Source of the DNA: Paenibacillus hemerocallicola
GTDB taxonomy: Bacteria > Bacillota > Bacilli > Paenibacillales > NBRC-103111
Direction: 5' to 3'
Assembly (NCBI RefSeq): GCF_006265175.1
Contig: NZ_VDCQ01000056.1
Location: forward strand, 1-64,000
Length of the DNA: 64,000 nt
The stretch's first letter is position 1; the number at the start of each line of letters is the position of its first letter. Under the pieces are notes generated by a model. It saw only the letters and a program-made list of their open reading frames with translations, made no database searches and was not told the origin of the DNA. Positions 8,056 through 17,824 of the stretch are shown here, piece after piece. The translations under genes and the position numbers were made by a program.

Positions 8056-9201
8056 ATGATTGAAGCGACTCCCGCAGGCACATATACGACGCTTCGGGAT
8101 TGGATCGTCGCGTCTGAGTCTGCACGGCTTGAGTGCCATCACTTGCATAAAATTATCCATCAAACGCAACCATACCACCTGGTTAGTCCGGGGACCGTCG
8201 ACGACGAGCTCCATCCCGTTTTTCAGCAGCGGCGCGTAACCACTCCGGATGGTTATGTAGCCGTCCTGCCGGAAGGCAGGTACTTCGGTGGCGAGGAACA
8301 TTCGGGGGCCATTATTACCCCGGATAACAAACTGGTATGGGACGTTTCGATGAATTTCTACATCCCGGGCTGGGTCCATCCGATTTTTAAACGAAAATCG
8401 TTGCCTACCGCGACTCGCACATCCGAAACGGTAGCGGTACTTACATTTATATGGAGCCGCAATTACTTCCATTGGATGATTGATGTTTTGGGCCGAATCG
8501 ATTTGATCCGAAAATCCGGTCTATCGGTAGACAAATATATTATTTCGAATGACGGTCCTTCAAAAATTCAGGAAGAGACGCTCGGGCTGTTAGGTATTCC
8601 GAAAGAAAAGATCATTCGTTCTTACGATGGACTTCATCTTAGAGCGGCGCGTTTAATCGTTCCTTCGCTTCAGGTGATTTCATTGCTCCCGTTTAGCTGT
8701 AACCCGATGCCAAGGTGGGCGACCAATTTCGTGCGTAGCGAATTATTCAAAATCGTCAAGCCGAGTCCTTACGGCGGCCATGAGCGCATCTATATTAGCA
8801 GGAGGGAAGCGAAGCATCGGAGAGTTTTGAACGAAAGCGAAGTGCTCCACGTTATGGCGACGTACGGATTCCGGGAAGTGAAGCTAGAGGAGATGACGGT
8901 TGCCGATCAGGTGCGCCTTTTTCATTCAGCCAATATGGTCGTCGCACCACACGGCGCCAGTCTCACAAATATTATGTTTTGCCGGACTGGAACACAGGTT
9001 GTTGACATTTTCCCCCCCGAGTATATGTACCCTTGCTTTTGGCACATAAGCAGTTATTATGGACTTCGCTATTCGTATTTGATCGGCAAAGGCAAACGAC
9101 TCTCCAAAGACGAGAACATCGGCTTGGTTGGACACGTGTACACTGATCTAACCGTTGATATTGGGGCGTTGACGGCAATGCTTCGGCGTATGGTCTCCTG
9201 A
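8056..9201 (+). CDS. Glycosyltransferase family 61 protein
   Basis: 381 residues with the hallmarks of GT61 (formerly DUF563): NYFHWMIDVLGRIDLI at about 136, RIYISRREAKHRRVLNE at about 241, and VAPHGASLTNIMFC near 295. No signal peptide or membrane segment is seen, so it should act in the cytosol or at the inner face of the membrane. ATG is preceded by AAAGGGGGGAG. It lies just upstream of a giant secreted SLH protein and ends in a terminator at 9344-9381. Transfer of a sugar to a cell-wall polymer or surface protein is a reasonable inference; donor and acceptor are unknown. Confidence 0.88.
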   Translation: MIEATPAGTYTTLRDWIVASESARLECHHLHKIIHQTQPYHLVSPGTVDDELHPVFQQRRVTTPDGYVAVLPEGRYFGGEEHSGAIITPDNKLVWDVSMNFYIPGWVHPIFKRKSLPTATRTSETVAVLTFIWSRNYFHWMIDVLGRIDLIRKSGLSVDKYIISNDGPSKIQEETLGLLGIPKEKIIRSYDGLHLRAARLIVPSLQVISLLPFSCNPMPRWATNFVRSELFKIVKPSPYGGHERIYISRREAKHRRVLNESEVLHVMATYGFREVKLEEMTVADQVRLFHSANMVVAPHGASLTNIMFCRTGTQVVDIFPPEYMYPCFWHISSYYGLRYSYLIGKGKRLSKDENIGLVGHVYTDLTVDIGALTAMLRRMVS

Positions 9202-9840
9202 AACGATGCATCTAAAAATTCCGCATGAACAGATCCCAGAACAAATAAACGCAAAAACTCTTTGGAGACACCGATTTGGGCCCACCCACGAGGTCATTTG
9301 GGAGGGGCCTTACCAGAATTAGGCTGCAGACAAGTTCATCCACAAACACGTCACAGAATGTTCCTTCCGTGACGTGTTTTTGATGTAATGAAAATATGGA
9401 AAACCGTAGACCTGTTTCTGGCGGGGCATTCTTAGAATGATGTGTCACAGGAGGGTTGTAAGTGCAACAAAACACCTCACAAAAGGTAATTCGAGTTCCT
9501 ACGGCCTTCTGTATATATGATATAGACATTATCACATGACACGAGGCTCTTATAGACCAGTTTTCCCACCAATAACAGCGCTCCTGTCCGTTACGTTGAT
9601 CGAATGAGAGCGATACGCGTTCGGGCAGCACTAGATCGTTTTTTCGTTATCGTCCATTCGACTGCTCAGTTAAGCCGCTACATAATCAGATCGATCCGTG
9701 CCAGGCACAAAGGAGCGGCATAGCGGGCGTGGCGGTTCAACAGCAAATCTTTCATAATTCTTTCAGAGGGCTCTGTTATAGTTGGGAGAGTCCGTTTTTT
9801 TATGCAAAGTTGCATGATTACGCCTTAGTGAGGGATGTTG
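9202..9840. other. Long intergenic region upstream of the SLH protein gene
   Basis: Apart from the terminator at 9344-9381 I see no gene. The minus-strand frame at 9212-9631 has no ribosome binding site and resembles no family I know. The region probably carries the promoter and leader of the large surface protein gene. Confidence 0.5.
9344..9381 (+). terminator. Rho-independent terminator after the GT61 gene
   Basis: AAACACGTCAC (9344-9354) and GTGACGTGTTT (9369-9379) form a perfect 11-bp stem with a 14-base loop, ending in a run of five T. The flanking A residues make it potentially bidirectional. Confidence 0.8.
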
Positions 9841-12800
9841 ATGATGAAAAAATGGTTTTTGGTATGCTTGATCGCGATGGGTATGCTGCTGGGTCCGTTG
9901 GTGCAGCCAAGGCAGGTCGACGCTGCAAGTCCGTTATTATTCACCGAGGTTGATTCGTACATTTACACAACATTTGCGTTGGATCAAGCGGGCCGAATAT
10001 GGGTTTGGGGTCAAAGTGAAGGTAAATATGGAGATGGAACGGATAACGCCTGGTCTACTTCACCGAAGCGTATTTCAGTAACCGACAACGGATCAGAGGT
10101 GCGGTTTAAGAGTGTGCGAGTCGGTGGTAACAGCGCGTATGCACTGGACGATTCCGGGCACATATGGGTAACAGGGACTAATGACAGCGGTCAGTTAGGA
10201 GTCGGCGCCGGTACGACGAAGTTATTGTCCTGGACAAAGCTGAACGTACAGGAAAGCGGGCTGCCTGTCACCTTCACGAAAGTGGCGGTAGCACGCAATT
10301 CAGTAGGGGCTTTAGATAGCAATGGATATATATGGAGATGGGGGAAGTACGCCAATGATCTTATGGAGAATGTTTATGTTCCAACGAAACAGGCGTATGA
10401 AGACAATGCTGCTTTGATTCGGTTCGAAGACATTAGCATGAGTGAAGTACAGGGGGTTGCACTCGATGCAAATAAGCAGATCTGGACGTTTTATTCGGGG
10501 CAAGTGCCGGTACTTCACTCCTTGTCGGTAACCGAGCATGCAAGCAACGTTCGATTCAAGGCCATTTCAACGGGGAGTACGTATGGATTTTCGGGGAGTT
10601 TTTCAGTTGCCCTCGATGAGAACGGGGAGTTATGGACTTGGGGGGAAGTGATACATAGCTATCAAGGGGAGTTGGGCAACGGTGACCAGACAGGGGCCGC
10701 GGTTTCCGTTCCGACCCGTATTACCGTGTCCGATAGCGGAGCTCCGGTGAAATTTAAGCAAGTACATGCAGGAAACAAGTACGTGCTCGCGATCGATACG
10801 AACAATATGATATGGACGTGGGGGTATAACGGCAGCAGGCAATTAGGCGACGGTACAACGAACAATCAGTACGTGCCGCATAAGCTGTCTGTGATGCATA
10901 ATGGGAATCCGGTTCAATTTCAAGAGGTGAATGCCGGTCAAGGCGTCTCTTTTGCAATCGATACGAATGGTCGGACTTGGGCTTGGGGAAAGCAGTTTGC
11001 ATTTGACTTGCCAGGCTTGCAGACAACGCCCGCCCGGTTTTATTTGCAGCCGGGGATTACGTTGACGAGTTCGCCGAGTTCATCCACGTATCTTCAGCAG
11101 GTCGCATTGAAAGCGACGGTTACGGGGGACTACCTGACGCCTACCGGGACTGTCGAGTTTAAGGATGGCGCTACGGTGCTGGGTACCGCTTCCCTGAATG
11201 GAAGCGGAGAAGCGCAGCTGAACGTATCCAATCTGGCGGCAGGAAGCCGTTCGTTAACAGCCTCCTATTCGGGGAATGACATTTATGCGACGAAGGTTAC
11301 GGGGTCTCAGACGCATTCTGTCTCGATGCCGGCGGCGCCGGATATCCAGATTACACCGTCTACGACCGCCAATACCGCAGGTCCGATCACATTAAATGTA
11401 GCGGTACAGGCGAACGGGAGCGGCAATTCGATTGCGAGTACGAAGTGGATGGCGGGGACTCAGAACGTTTCGGCTTTTGCAAGCGCAGGAACGAATGTCT
11501 CGGGTGGAAGCTTTCAAGTGTCGAATAGCGGAGCCTATACCGTTTATGTAAAGGACTCGGCTGGAAACGAAACGGTCAGCGTTTATACGGTAGCGAATAT
11601 AAACAGTGAGATCAGTCCAACGGCAGCAAGCTTTGACAAATATACCGGAGCGACTGGCTATGTCGATGTGACGACGACTCTGACGTTAAAAGGAAATACG
11701 TTGACGAGCATTAAGAACGGTGTAGCGACATTATCGCCGGGATCGGACTATACGGTCAGCGGCAACACCGTTGCGATTCGGAAAGAGTACCTCGCCGGAC
11801 GATCGACGGGTGCGACAACGTTGACGTTCACGTTTAGTGGAGGAGCGACGAAAACGTTGCAGGTGTCGGTGAGTGATACGACGCCGAGCATCAGCCCGAT
11901 GATAGCGAGCTTTGACAAATATACGGGAGCCTCTGGCTATGCCGATGTGACGACCACGATGACGTTGAACGGCTTTGCTTTAACGAGCATCAAGAACGGA
12001 GCGGCGACACTGGCATCGGGAACGGATTATACGGTCAGCGGCAACACCGTTGCGATTCGGAAAGAGTACCTCGCCGCACGATCGAACGGCACGACAACGT
12101 TGACGTTCACGTTCAGTGGAGGAGCGACGAAAACGTTGCAGGTGTCGGTGAATGATACGACGCCGAGCATCAGCCCGATAACAGCGAGCTTTGACAAATA
12201 TACGGGAGCGTCTGGGTATGCCGATGTGACAACGACGATGACGTTGAATAGTGATACGCTAACGAGTATCCAAAACGGTGCAGCAGTTCTGACGGCGGAA
12301 ACGGATTATACGGTCAGCGGCAATACGGTTACGATTCGGAAAGAGTACCTCGCCGCACGATCGAACGGCACGACAACGTTGTCGTTCACATTTAGTGGAG
12401 GAGTGACGAGAACGTTGCAGGTGTCGGTGAGCGATACGACGCCGAGCATCAGCCCGATGACAGCGAGGTTTGACAAATATACGGGAGCCGCTGGCTATGT
12501 CGATGTGACGACCACGATGACACTGAATGGTCATCCGTTAACGAGCATTAAAAACGATGCAGCGGTACTGACAGCCGGAACGGATTATACGGTCAGCGGC
12601 AATACGGCTACGATTCGGAAAGCGTACCTCGCCGGACAGTCGACCGGTACGACAAACTTAACGTTCACGTTCAGTGGAGGGGCTACGCAAACATTAGCGG
12701 TGGCGGTAGATGACTCGACACCGAGCATGACACCGACGACAGCAAGCTTTGATCGCTATGCCGGCTCCCTGCATCATGTCGATGTTACAACGGAGCTGAC

Positions 12801-15800
12801 GCTGCATGGCGATACGCTGGTCGGCATTACGAACAGTGGAGCGCCGTTGACGTCAGGAACGGACTACACGTTCAGTGGCACCACGGTAACGCTCGCGCAA
12901 TGGTACTTTGCATCGCAGCCGGTCGGTACGACAAGCTTGATGTTCACATTCAGCGGAGGGGCGACGCAAATGTTGGAGGTGGCGGTAGCGGATACGACGC
13001 CGATTATTACGCCGACGACAGCAAGCTTTGACCGTTATGCGGGTTCATTGGGTCATGTGGATGTAACGGCGGCGGTGACGCTGCATAGCGATACGTTGGT
13101 CGGCATCACAAACGGTGTAGTTCCCTTGACGGGCGGAATCGACTACACGTTTTATGGCAGCGCGGCAACGATCGCGAGATCCTATCTCGCCTCGCAGCCG
13201 GTTGGCGCGACAAGCATGACGTTCACATTCAGCGGAGGAGCAACGCAAATATTGGAAGTGTCGGTGAGCGATACGACGCCGATTATTACGCCGACGACAG
13301 CAAGCTTTGACCGTTATGCGGGAGTTGCTCAGCATGTTTATGTAACGACGGCGCTGACGCTGCACAATGATACGCTGGTCAACATCACGAACAGTGGAGC
13401 GCCGTTGACGGCAGGAATCGACTACACGATCAGCGGCAGCACGGTAACGCTGGCGAAATCGTACCTTGCCGCGCAGCCGGTCGGTACGATCAGCTTGACG
13501 TACGCGTTCAGCGGAGGAGCGACACAAACATTAGCCGTGGCGGTAGATGACTCAACACCGAGCATCAGTCCGACAACAGCCAGCTTTGACCGCTATGCGG
13601 GCTCCCTGGGTCATGTCGATGTATCGACGGGGCTGTCACTGCATAGCGACACGCTGGTCGGCATCACGAACAATGGAGTGCCGTTGACGGCAGGAATCGA
13701 CTACACGATCAGCGGCAGCACGGCAACGCTCGCAAGATCCTACCTTGCCGCACAACCGGTCGGCACGACAAGCATGACGTTCACATTCAGCGGAGGAGCG
13801 ACGCAAACGTTGGAGGCAGCGGTGAGTGATACGACGCCGATTATTACGCCGATGACAGCAAGCTTTGACCGCTATGCGGGTTCATTGGGCCATGCGGATG
13901 CAACGACGGCGGTGACGCTGCATAACGATACGCTGGTCAGCATCACAAACGGTGGAGTGCCGTTGACGGAAGGAATGGACTACACGTTCAATGGCAGCAC
14001 GGTAACGATCGCGACCTCCTACCTCGCCGCGCAGCCGGTCGGCACGACAAGCTTGACGTTCGCATTCAGCGGAGGAGCGACGCAAACGTTGGCGGTAGCG
14101 GTGAGTGATACGACGCCGATTATTACGCCGACGACAGGAAACTTTGACCGCTATACGGGTTCATTGGGTCATGTGAATGTAACGACGACGCTGACGCTGC
14201 ATAGCGACACGCTAGTCAGCCTTACGAGCAGCAGTGGAGCGCCGTTGACGGAAGGAATCGACTACACGTTAAGCGGCAGCACGGTAACGCTGGCGAAATC
14301 GTACCTCGCCGCGCAGCAGGTTGGCACGACAAGCTTGACGATCACGTTCAGCGGAGGAGCAACGCAAACGTTGGCGGTAGCGGTGAGTGATACGACACCG
14401 AGTATTACCCCGACGACAGCAAGCTTTGATCGTTATACCGGGGCTTATGATCATGCCGATGTCATAACGACGTTGACACTTCATAACGATACGCTGGTCA
14501 GTCTTACGAACAGTGGAGCGCCGTTGACGGCAGGAATCGACTACACGGTCAGTGGCAATACGGTGTCGATCGCCAAATCGTATGTCGAAGCGCAGCCCTA
14601 TGGTACGACAAGCTTGACGTTCACGTTCAGTAGAGGAGCGACGCAAACCTTGTCGATAACAATAGGAGATACGACACCGGAGAGTAGTGGTGGTGTTGGT
14701 GGGAACTCATCCTCGCCACCGAACGTTCCTTTGCCTGATGCGGCATCTCCTGTACCGGTGAAGCCGACGTATCGTATTGAAGAAGATCCGTTGCACGGCG
14801 TCATCCTGTATATCGATTCGTCGCTGCTCGTTACCCAGCTGGAGCCGGACGGAACGACTGTTCAGAAAGCTCTAATTCCCGACAGTGCCGTAACGGAAGC
14901 AGCGAACTTGCTATCGCGTGCAGCGCGTCCACAACTGATCATTCGTGTTGCGGACACAGCAAGCGACATACAGATCGAGTTATCCGGGGGAGCGATGGAA
15001 ACCATTTCGAATGCAGCGCCTGGAGCAGTTGTGGAAGTAGCGGGGCAACGTGCTCGGATGGAGCTGCAGGCAGGCGGGTTTAATCTGGTCGGCTTAGCTA
15101 GACTTCTGGGTGTCGCGGTAGCGGATCTGAAAATTGTAACCGCTATGGAGCAAGTAAGCGGCGATATCGTGAAGCAATTGCAGCAAGCAGGCGTCGATGT
15201 CGGATTCCAGGTCGTCGGCACGCCGATAAACTTTCAAGTTTATATCGAAGCGAACGGTCAGATTATATCGATTCGGGATATGGGCGGCACGTACCTCGTA
15301 CGAGCGATCATTCACGATGCCGACACCGAGCCGGGACACGTTCTCGCCGTCTACTTCGATCCTGCGACAGGAAGCGTAGTCCCTGTTCCGAACAAGCGGA
15401 TCATGCGCGAGGATGGGCAAGTGGAAGTCGAGATGCAATCACCGAACTACAGAATCTATAGTATGGTCAGCACGACGAAGCGTTCGTTTGCCGATTTGAA
15501 AGGGCATTGGTCGCAGCAAGATGTGGAGCTGCTCGCGTCCAAGCTGATCGTCAACGGTGTATCGAGTGAGCACTTTGCGCCGGATGTGAGCATTACGCGG
15601 GCTGAATTTGCTTCTTTGCTTGTACGGTCACTGGGCATGTCGGTGGAGAAAGATCAGGCTTATCGCGGTTTCGATGACGTTGCGTCGGATGCGTGGTACG
15701 CATTGGCGATAGAAGCAGCGTCGAAGGCGGGGCTGGTCAATGGAATAAGCGCAACCGAATTTGCGCCGAATGAGCCGATAACCCGTGAACAGATGGCGGT

Positions 15801-16059
15801 GATGATCGCGAGAGCGCAGACGCTTGTCCGTACCTTGCAAGGTACGCAAAGCGAAGCAGACAGCGTTCAACTGCAGACGTTTGCGGATATGCAGACGATA
15901 TCATCGTGGGCACTCCGAGCGGTGGGAGAGATGGTCGCATCCGGCATTATGAACGGGATTGATCCGAGCCGGTTTGCACCAGCCGAATGGGCCACTCGGG
16001 CACAGGCCGCGACGATTTTGAAGCGGTTTATGCAAAGCGTTGGTTTTATTGACGGATGA
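9841..16059 (+). CDS. Giant SLH surface protein with RCC1, Ig-like and 11 X2 repeats
   Basis: About 2072 residues. Order: signal peptide (KKWFLVCLIAMGMLLGPL, ending near VDA); RCC1-type beta-propeller blades to about residue 400 (repeated W-x-W-G motifs such as RIWVWGQ and LWTWGE); a Big_3-like domain (TPTGTVEFKDGATVLG); a further Ig-like domain; eleven 93-residue X2-type Ig repeats (residues ~591-1613, consensus TASFDRYAG, DYTVSG, FTFSGGAT); a Gly/Ser/Pro linker; a ~260-residue region without clear homology; and three C-terminal SLH domains (ADLKGHW, FDDVASDAWY, FADMQTISSW). SLH domains bind pyruvylated secondary cell-wall polymer, so the protein should be anchored outside. ATG at 9841 or 9844 fits GTGAGGG. 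RCC1 plus X2 suggests adhesion or polysaccharide contact; no catalytic domain is seen. Confidence 0.92.
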   Translation: MMKKWFLVCLIAMGMLLGPLVQPRQVDAASPLLFTEVDSYIYTTFALDQAGRIWVWGQSEGKYGDGTDNAWSTSPKRISVTDNGSEVRFKSVRVGGNSAYALDDSGHIWVTGTNDSGQLGVGAGTTKLLSWTKLNVQESGLPVTFTKVAVARNSVGALDSNGYIWRWGKYANDLMENVYVPTKQAYEDNAALIRFEDISMSEVQGVALDANKQIWTFYSGQVPVLHSLSVTEHASNVRFKAISTGSTYGFSGSFSVALDENGELWTWGEVIHSYQGELGNGDQTGAAVSVPTRITVSDSGAPVKFKQVHAGNKYVLAIDTNNMIWTWGYNGSRQLGDGTTNNQYVPHKLSVMHNGNPVQFQEVNAGQGVSFAIDTNGRTWAWGKQFAFDLPGLQTTPARFYLQPGITLTSSPSSSTYLQQVALKATVTGDYLTPTGTVEFKDGATVLGTASLNGSGEAQLNVSNLAAGSRSLTASYSGNDIYATKVTGSQTHSVSMPAAPDIQITPSTTANTAGPITLNVAVQANGSGNSIASTKWMAGTQNVSAFASAGTNVSGGSFQVSNSGAYTVYVKDSAGNETVSVYTVANINSEISPTAASFDKYTGATGYVDVTTTLTLKGNTLTSIKNGVATLSPGSDYTVSGNTVAIRKEYLAGRSTGATTLTFTFSGGATKTLQVSVSDTTPSISPMIASFDKYTGASGYADVTTTMTLNGFALTSIKNGAATLASGTDYTVSGNTVAIRKEYLAARSNGTTTLTFTFSGGATKTLQVSVNDTTPSISPITASFDKYTGASGYADVTTTMTLNSDTLTSIQNGAAVLTAETDYTVSGNTVTIRKEYLAARSNGTTTLSFTFSGGVTRTLQVSVSDTTPSISPMTARFDKYTGAAGYVDVTTTMTLNGHPLTSIKNDAAVLTAGTDYTVSGNTATIRKAYLAGQSTGTTNLTFTFSGGATQTLAVAVDDSTPSMTPTTASFDRYAGSLHHVDVTTELTLHGDTLVGITNSGAPLTSGTDYTFSGTTVTLAQWYFASQPVGTTSLMFTFSGGATQMLEVAVADTTPIITPTTASFDRYAGSLGHVDVTAAVTLHSDTLVGITNGVVPLTGGIDYTFYGSAATIARSYLASQPVGATSMTFTFSGGATQILEVSVSDTTPIITPTTASFDRYAGVAQHVYVTTALTLHNDTLVNITNSGAPLTAGIDYTISGSTVTLAKSYLAAQPVGTISLTYAFSGGATQTLAVAVDDSTPSISPTTASFDRYAGSLGHVDVSTGLSLHSDTLVGITNNGVPLTAGIDYTISGSTATLARSYLAAQPVGTTSMTFTFSGGATQTLEAAVSDTTPIITPMTASFDRYAGSLGHADATTAVTLHNDTLVSITNGGVPLTEGMDYTFNGSTVTIATSYLAAQPVGTTSLTFAFSGGATQTLAVAVSDTTPIITPTTGNFDRYTGSLGHVNVTTTLTLHSDTLVSLTSSSGAPLTEGIDYTLSGSTVTLAKSYLAAQQVGTTSLTITFSGGATQTLAVAVSDTTPSITPTTASFDRYTGAYDHADVITTLTLHNDTLVSLTNSGAPLTAGIDYTVSGNTVSIAKSYVEAQPYGTTSLTFTFSRGATQTLSITIGDTTPESSGGVGGNSSSPPNVPLPDAASPVPVKPTYRIEEDPLHGVILYIDSSLLVTQLEPDGTTVQKALIPDSAVTEAANLLSRAARPQLIIRVADTASDIQIELSGGAMETISNAAPGAVVEVAGQRARMELQAGGFNLVGLARLLGVAVADLKIVTAMEQVSGDIVKQLQQAGVDVGFQVVGTPINFQVYIEANGQIISIRDMGGTYLVRAIIHDADTEPGHVLAVYFDPATGSVVPVPNKRIMREDGQVEVEMQSPNYRIYSMVSTTKRSFADLKGHWSQQDVELLASKLIVNGVSSEHFAPDVSITRAEFASLLVRSLGMSVEKDQAYRGFDDVASDAWYALAIEAASKAGLVNGISATEFAPNEPITREQMAVMIARAQTLVRTLQGTQSEADSVQLQTFADMQTISSWALRAVGEMVASGIMNGIDPSRFAPAEWATRAQAATILKRFMQSVGFIDG
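11611..14682 (+). repeat. Array of eleven 279-bp coding repeats (X2 domains)
   Basis: The period is 279 bases (unit starts at 11611, 11890, 12169 and so on); the tenth unit carries one extra Ser codon. Units 1-4 share FDKYTGA and IRKEYLA; units 5-11 share FDRYAG and YLAAQPVGT. Unit ends alternate, DDSTPS after units 4 and 7 and DTTPI after 5, 6, 8 and 9, which points to a three-unit block duplication. Confidence 0.9.
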
Positions 16060-16176
16060 TAGGTAGTCGCAGGTTTTTCATGAAATAGGGGATCAAAGGG
16101 GGAGGTGCCTGCTACAGTCGCTAAATTGTACACTTAGTCAAGGATACATTGAAAATATAATTAGGTGACCCTTAAC

Positions 16177-16214
16177 AGATGATTTCTGTATTGCACAGGA
16201 GTCATCTTTTTTTT
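16177..16214 (+). terminator. Rho-independent terminator after the SLH gene
   Basis: AGATGA (16177-16182) pairs with TCATCT (16202-16207), with an inner CTGT/ACAG stem and an internal loop, followed by eight T. Confidence 0.75.
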
Positions 16215-16230
16215 ATCCCCACTGGTATCT

Positions 16231-16280
16231 TCAGTGAATATGAGATTGGTCGTCTTCTTTGAACGGGCAGGATAGTTAAA
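16231..16280 (+). repeat. Direct repeat, right copy
   Basis: Partner of 7881-7930. In frame it reads NMRLVVFFERAG and a stop, close to NMRTIVFVERA and a stop in the left copy, which suggests both are relics of one coding element. Confidence 0.55.
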
Positions 16281-16440
16281 TACATCACAAGTTTTCCAAA
16301 TGCAGTTCTTTGGGTAGACACAATACTATATTTCCCACACAGTTCCATATGGCGAATGACGCTCATTATCTGCAATAATATACTATAGGGACTTTAATCT
16401 AAGATGTAGTATATGAGAATAGCCAGAAAGAGGGGTTCTC

Positions 16441-17016
16441 ATGGATATTACATCTTTTTTGATTTACTGTATGATTGCTACGTTTACACCTGGACCTACG
16501 AATATCGTCATATTGTCCACCGCGCATAATCTTGGGGCGGAAAAGGCGATGAAATATACGTATGGATCAACGATTGGTTTTGGCTTATTACTGATTATTT
16601 CAGCTATGTTGAATACGATTCTCATGGCGTTCATACCAAAAATAATAATTGTGATGCAGATCATCGGAAGTTGTTATATGCTCTATCTTTCATATCTCAT
16701 TTACAAAATGGATGCATCAAATCCAGCTGTAAACCAAACGGGCACCTTTTTGTCAGGTTTCCTTATGCAATTTCTTAATCCAAAAGTAGTGCTATTTACG
16801 TTGACTGTAATTCCAACTTTTATTATGCCCAACTATAGCTCAAGCACTGCGATGACAATAAGTATTATAGTTATCACAGTAATTGGATTCCTGGCATTTT
16901 TGACATGGGTACTTTTCGGTGCGATCTTCAAGACGTTTATACAGAAGCATAACAAGACTGTTAATGTGTTAATGGCATTATCTCTCGCTTATGCTGCAAT
17001 CATGATTTGGATGTAG
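16441..17016 (+). CDS. LysE/RhtB-family amino acid exporter
   Basis: 191 residues, six predicted membrane segments, with the family's N-terminal signature TFTPGPTNIVILSTA at about 14-28 and the mid-protein GFLMQFLNPKVVLF. ATG is preceded by AGAGGGG. It is followed after 25 bases by an AraC-type regulator on the same strand, so the two probably form an operon in which the regulator controls the exporter. The exported compound (an amino acid or derivative) cannot be told from sequence. Codon use here is AT-richer than in the preceding SLH gene. Confidence 0.9.
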   Translation: MDITSFLIYCMIATFTPGPTNIVILSTAHNLGAEKAMKYTYGSTIGFGLLLIISAMLNTILMAFIPKIIIVMQIIGSCYMLYLSYLIYKMDASNPAVNQTGTFLSGFLMQFLNPKVVLFTLTVIPTFIMPNYSSSTAMTISIIVITVIGFLAFLTWVLFGAIFKTFIQKHNKTVNVLMALSLAYAAIMIWM

Positions 17017-17041
17017 GCAAGCTTACCAAGAGGTGAATGGA

Positions 17042-17818
17042 ATGAACAAATTTATTTATAAAAAATCGGCCGGTATTACCGCGTTGTCGGCAAGTATGAC
17101 GGATTTTACGTATAAAAAGCATGCTCATCAGGAGTATGCAATTGGAGTGACGTTACGTGGGATTCAAGAGTATAACTTGGAGGGCAGCTTACAATTATCC
17201 CATCAGAATGGTGTTATGCTTTTTAATCCGGAACAGGCCCACGATGGAATGGCACATGATAGGACAGGTCTGGATTATGTCATGCTTTATATCGAGCCCC
17301 AATTCCTTTTGGGGGTAATAGAAAAAAAGGATTTCCCGCGGTTCTCTACCCCGATTGTGTATGATGTTCGGCTTGAACAACGAATAGTAAGCCTTTCTGA
17401 TGCAATATTGAGCGGAAAAGACGAGGCTTTGTGTAGTGAATTATTTGTAGCCCTCACAGATAGCCTCGTTCAAACAAAGCTTTCGACTGATAATAAGAAG
17501 GAAAACGCGCTGATTCGCAAAGCAAAGGAAATCCTCCATGCCAACCTGGAGCATGTTCTTAAACTTGATGAGATCAGTAGCGAGCTTCATTTATCGAAGT
17601 TTCAGTTTATCAGATTATTCAAAGCACATACTGGAATCTCACCCTACCAATATTTTCTTAACTGTAAAATCGAACGAGCCAAGAGTTTAATCGAAAAAAA
17701 TAAAGATATTTATACAGCAGTAGCTGCCTGCGGTTTTGTTGATTTGCCCCATTTAAACAAACATTTTAAAAGCGTATACGGGACAACAGCATTTGAATAT
17801 TTGTCACACATACATTGA
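17042..17818 (+). CDS. AraC-family transcriptional regulator
   Basis: About 258 residues: an N-terminal cupin-like sensing domain (YKKHAHQEYAIGVTLRG, with NPEQAHDG in the pocket region) and a C-terminal double HTH (LDEISSELHLSKFQFIRLFK and IYTAVAACGFVDLPHLNKHFK). This is the layout common to regulators of LysE-type exporters. ATG at 17042 is chosen, six bases after GAGGTG; the GTG at 17033 overlaps that site. The gene ends six bases before the tail-to-tail DHA2 pump gene on the other strand. Confidence 0.88.
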   Translation: MNKFIYKKSAGITALSASMTDFTYKKHAHQEYAIGVTLRGIQEYNLEGSLQLSHQNGVMLFNPEQAHDGMAHDRTGLDYVMLYIEPQFLLGVIEKKDFPRFSTPIVYDVRLEQRIVSLSDAILSGKDEALCSELFVALTDSLVQTKLSTDNKKENALIRKAKEILHANLEHVLKLDEISSELHLSKFQFIRLFKAHTGISPYQYFLNCKIERAKSLIEKNKDIYTAVAACGFVDLPHLNKHFKSVYGTTAFEYLSHIH

Positions 17819-17824
17819 GGGAAA

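Larger units (their letters stand above)
16060..16440. other. Intergenic region: terminator and right direct repeat
   Basis: The terminator at 16177-16214 closes the SLH gene and the direct repeat copy lies at 16231-16280. No coding frame is supported. The last ~80 bases are AT-rich and probably carry the promoter of the LysE gene. Confidence 0.55.

Noticed and set aside
13045-14646. Minus-strand frames inside the X2 repeat array
   Set aside because: They repeat with the 279-bp period and have Arg/Cys-rich nonsense composition.
11611-14682. Repeat array as CRISPR or other non-coding tandem repeat
   Set aside because: The 279-base period is in frame and encodes conserved Ig-like X2 domains.
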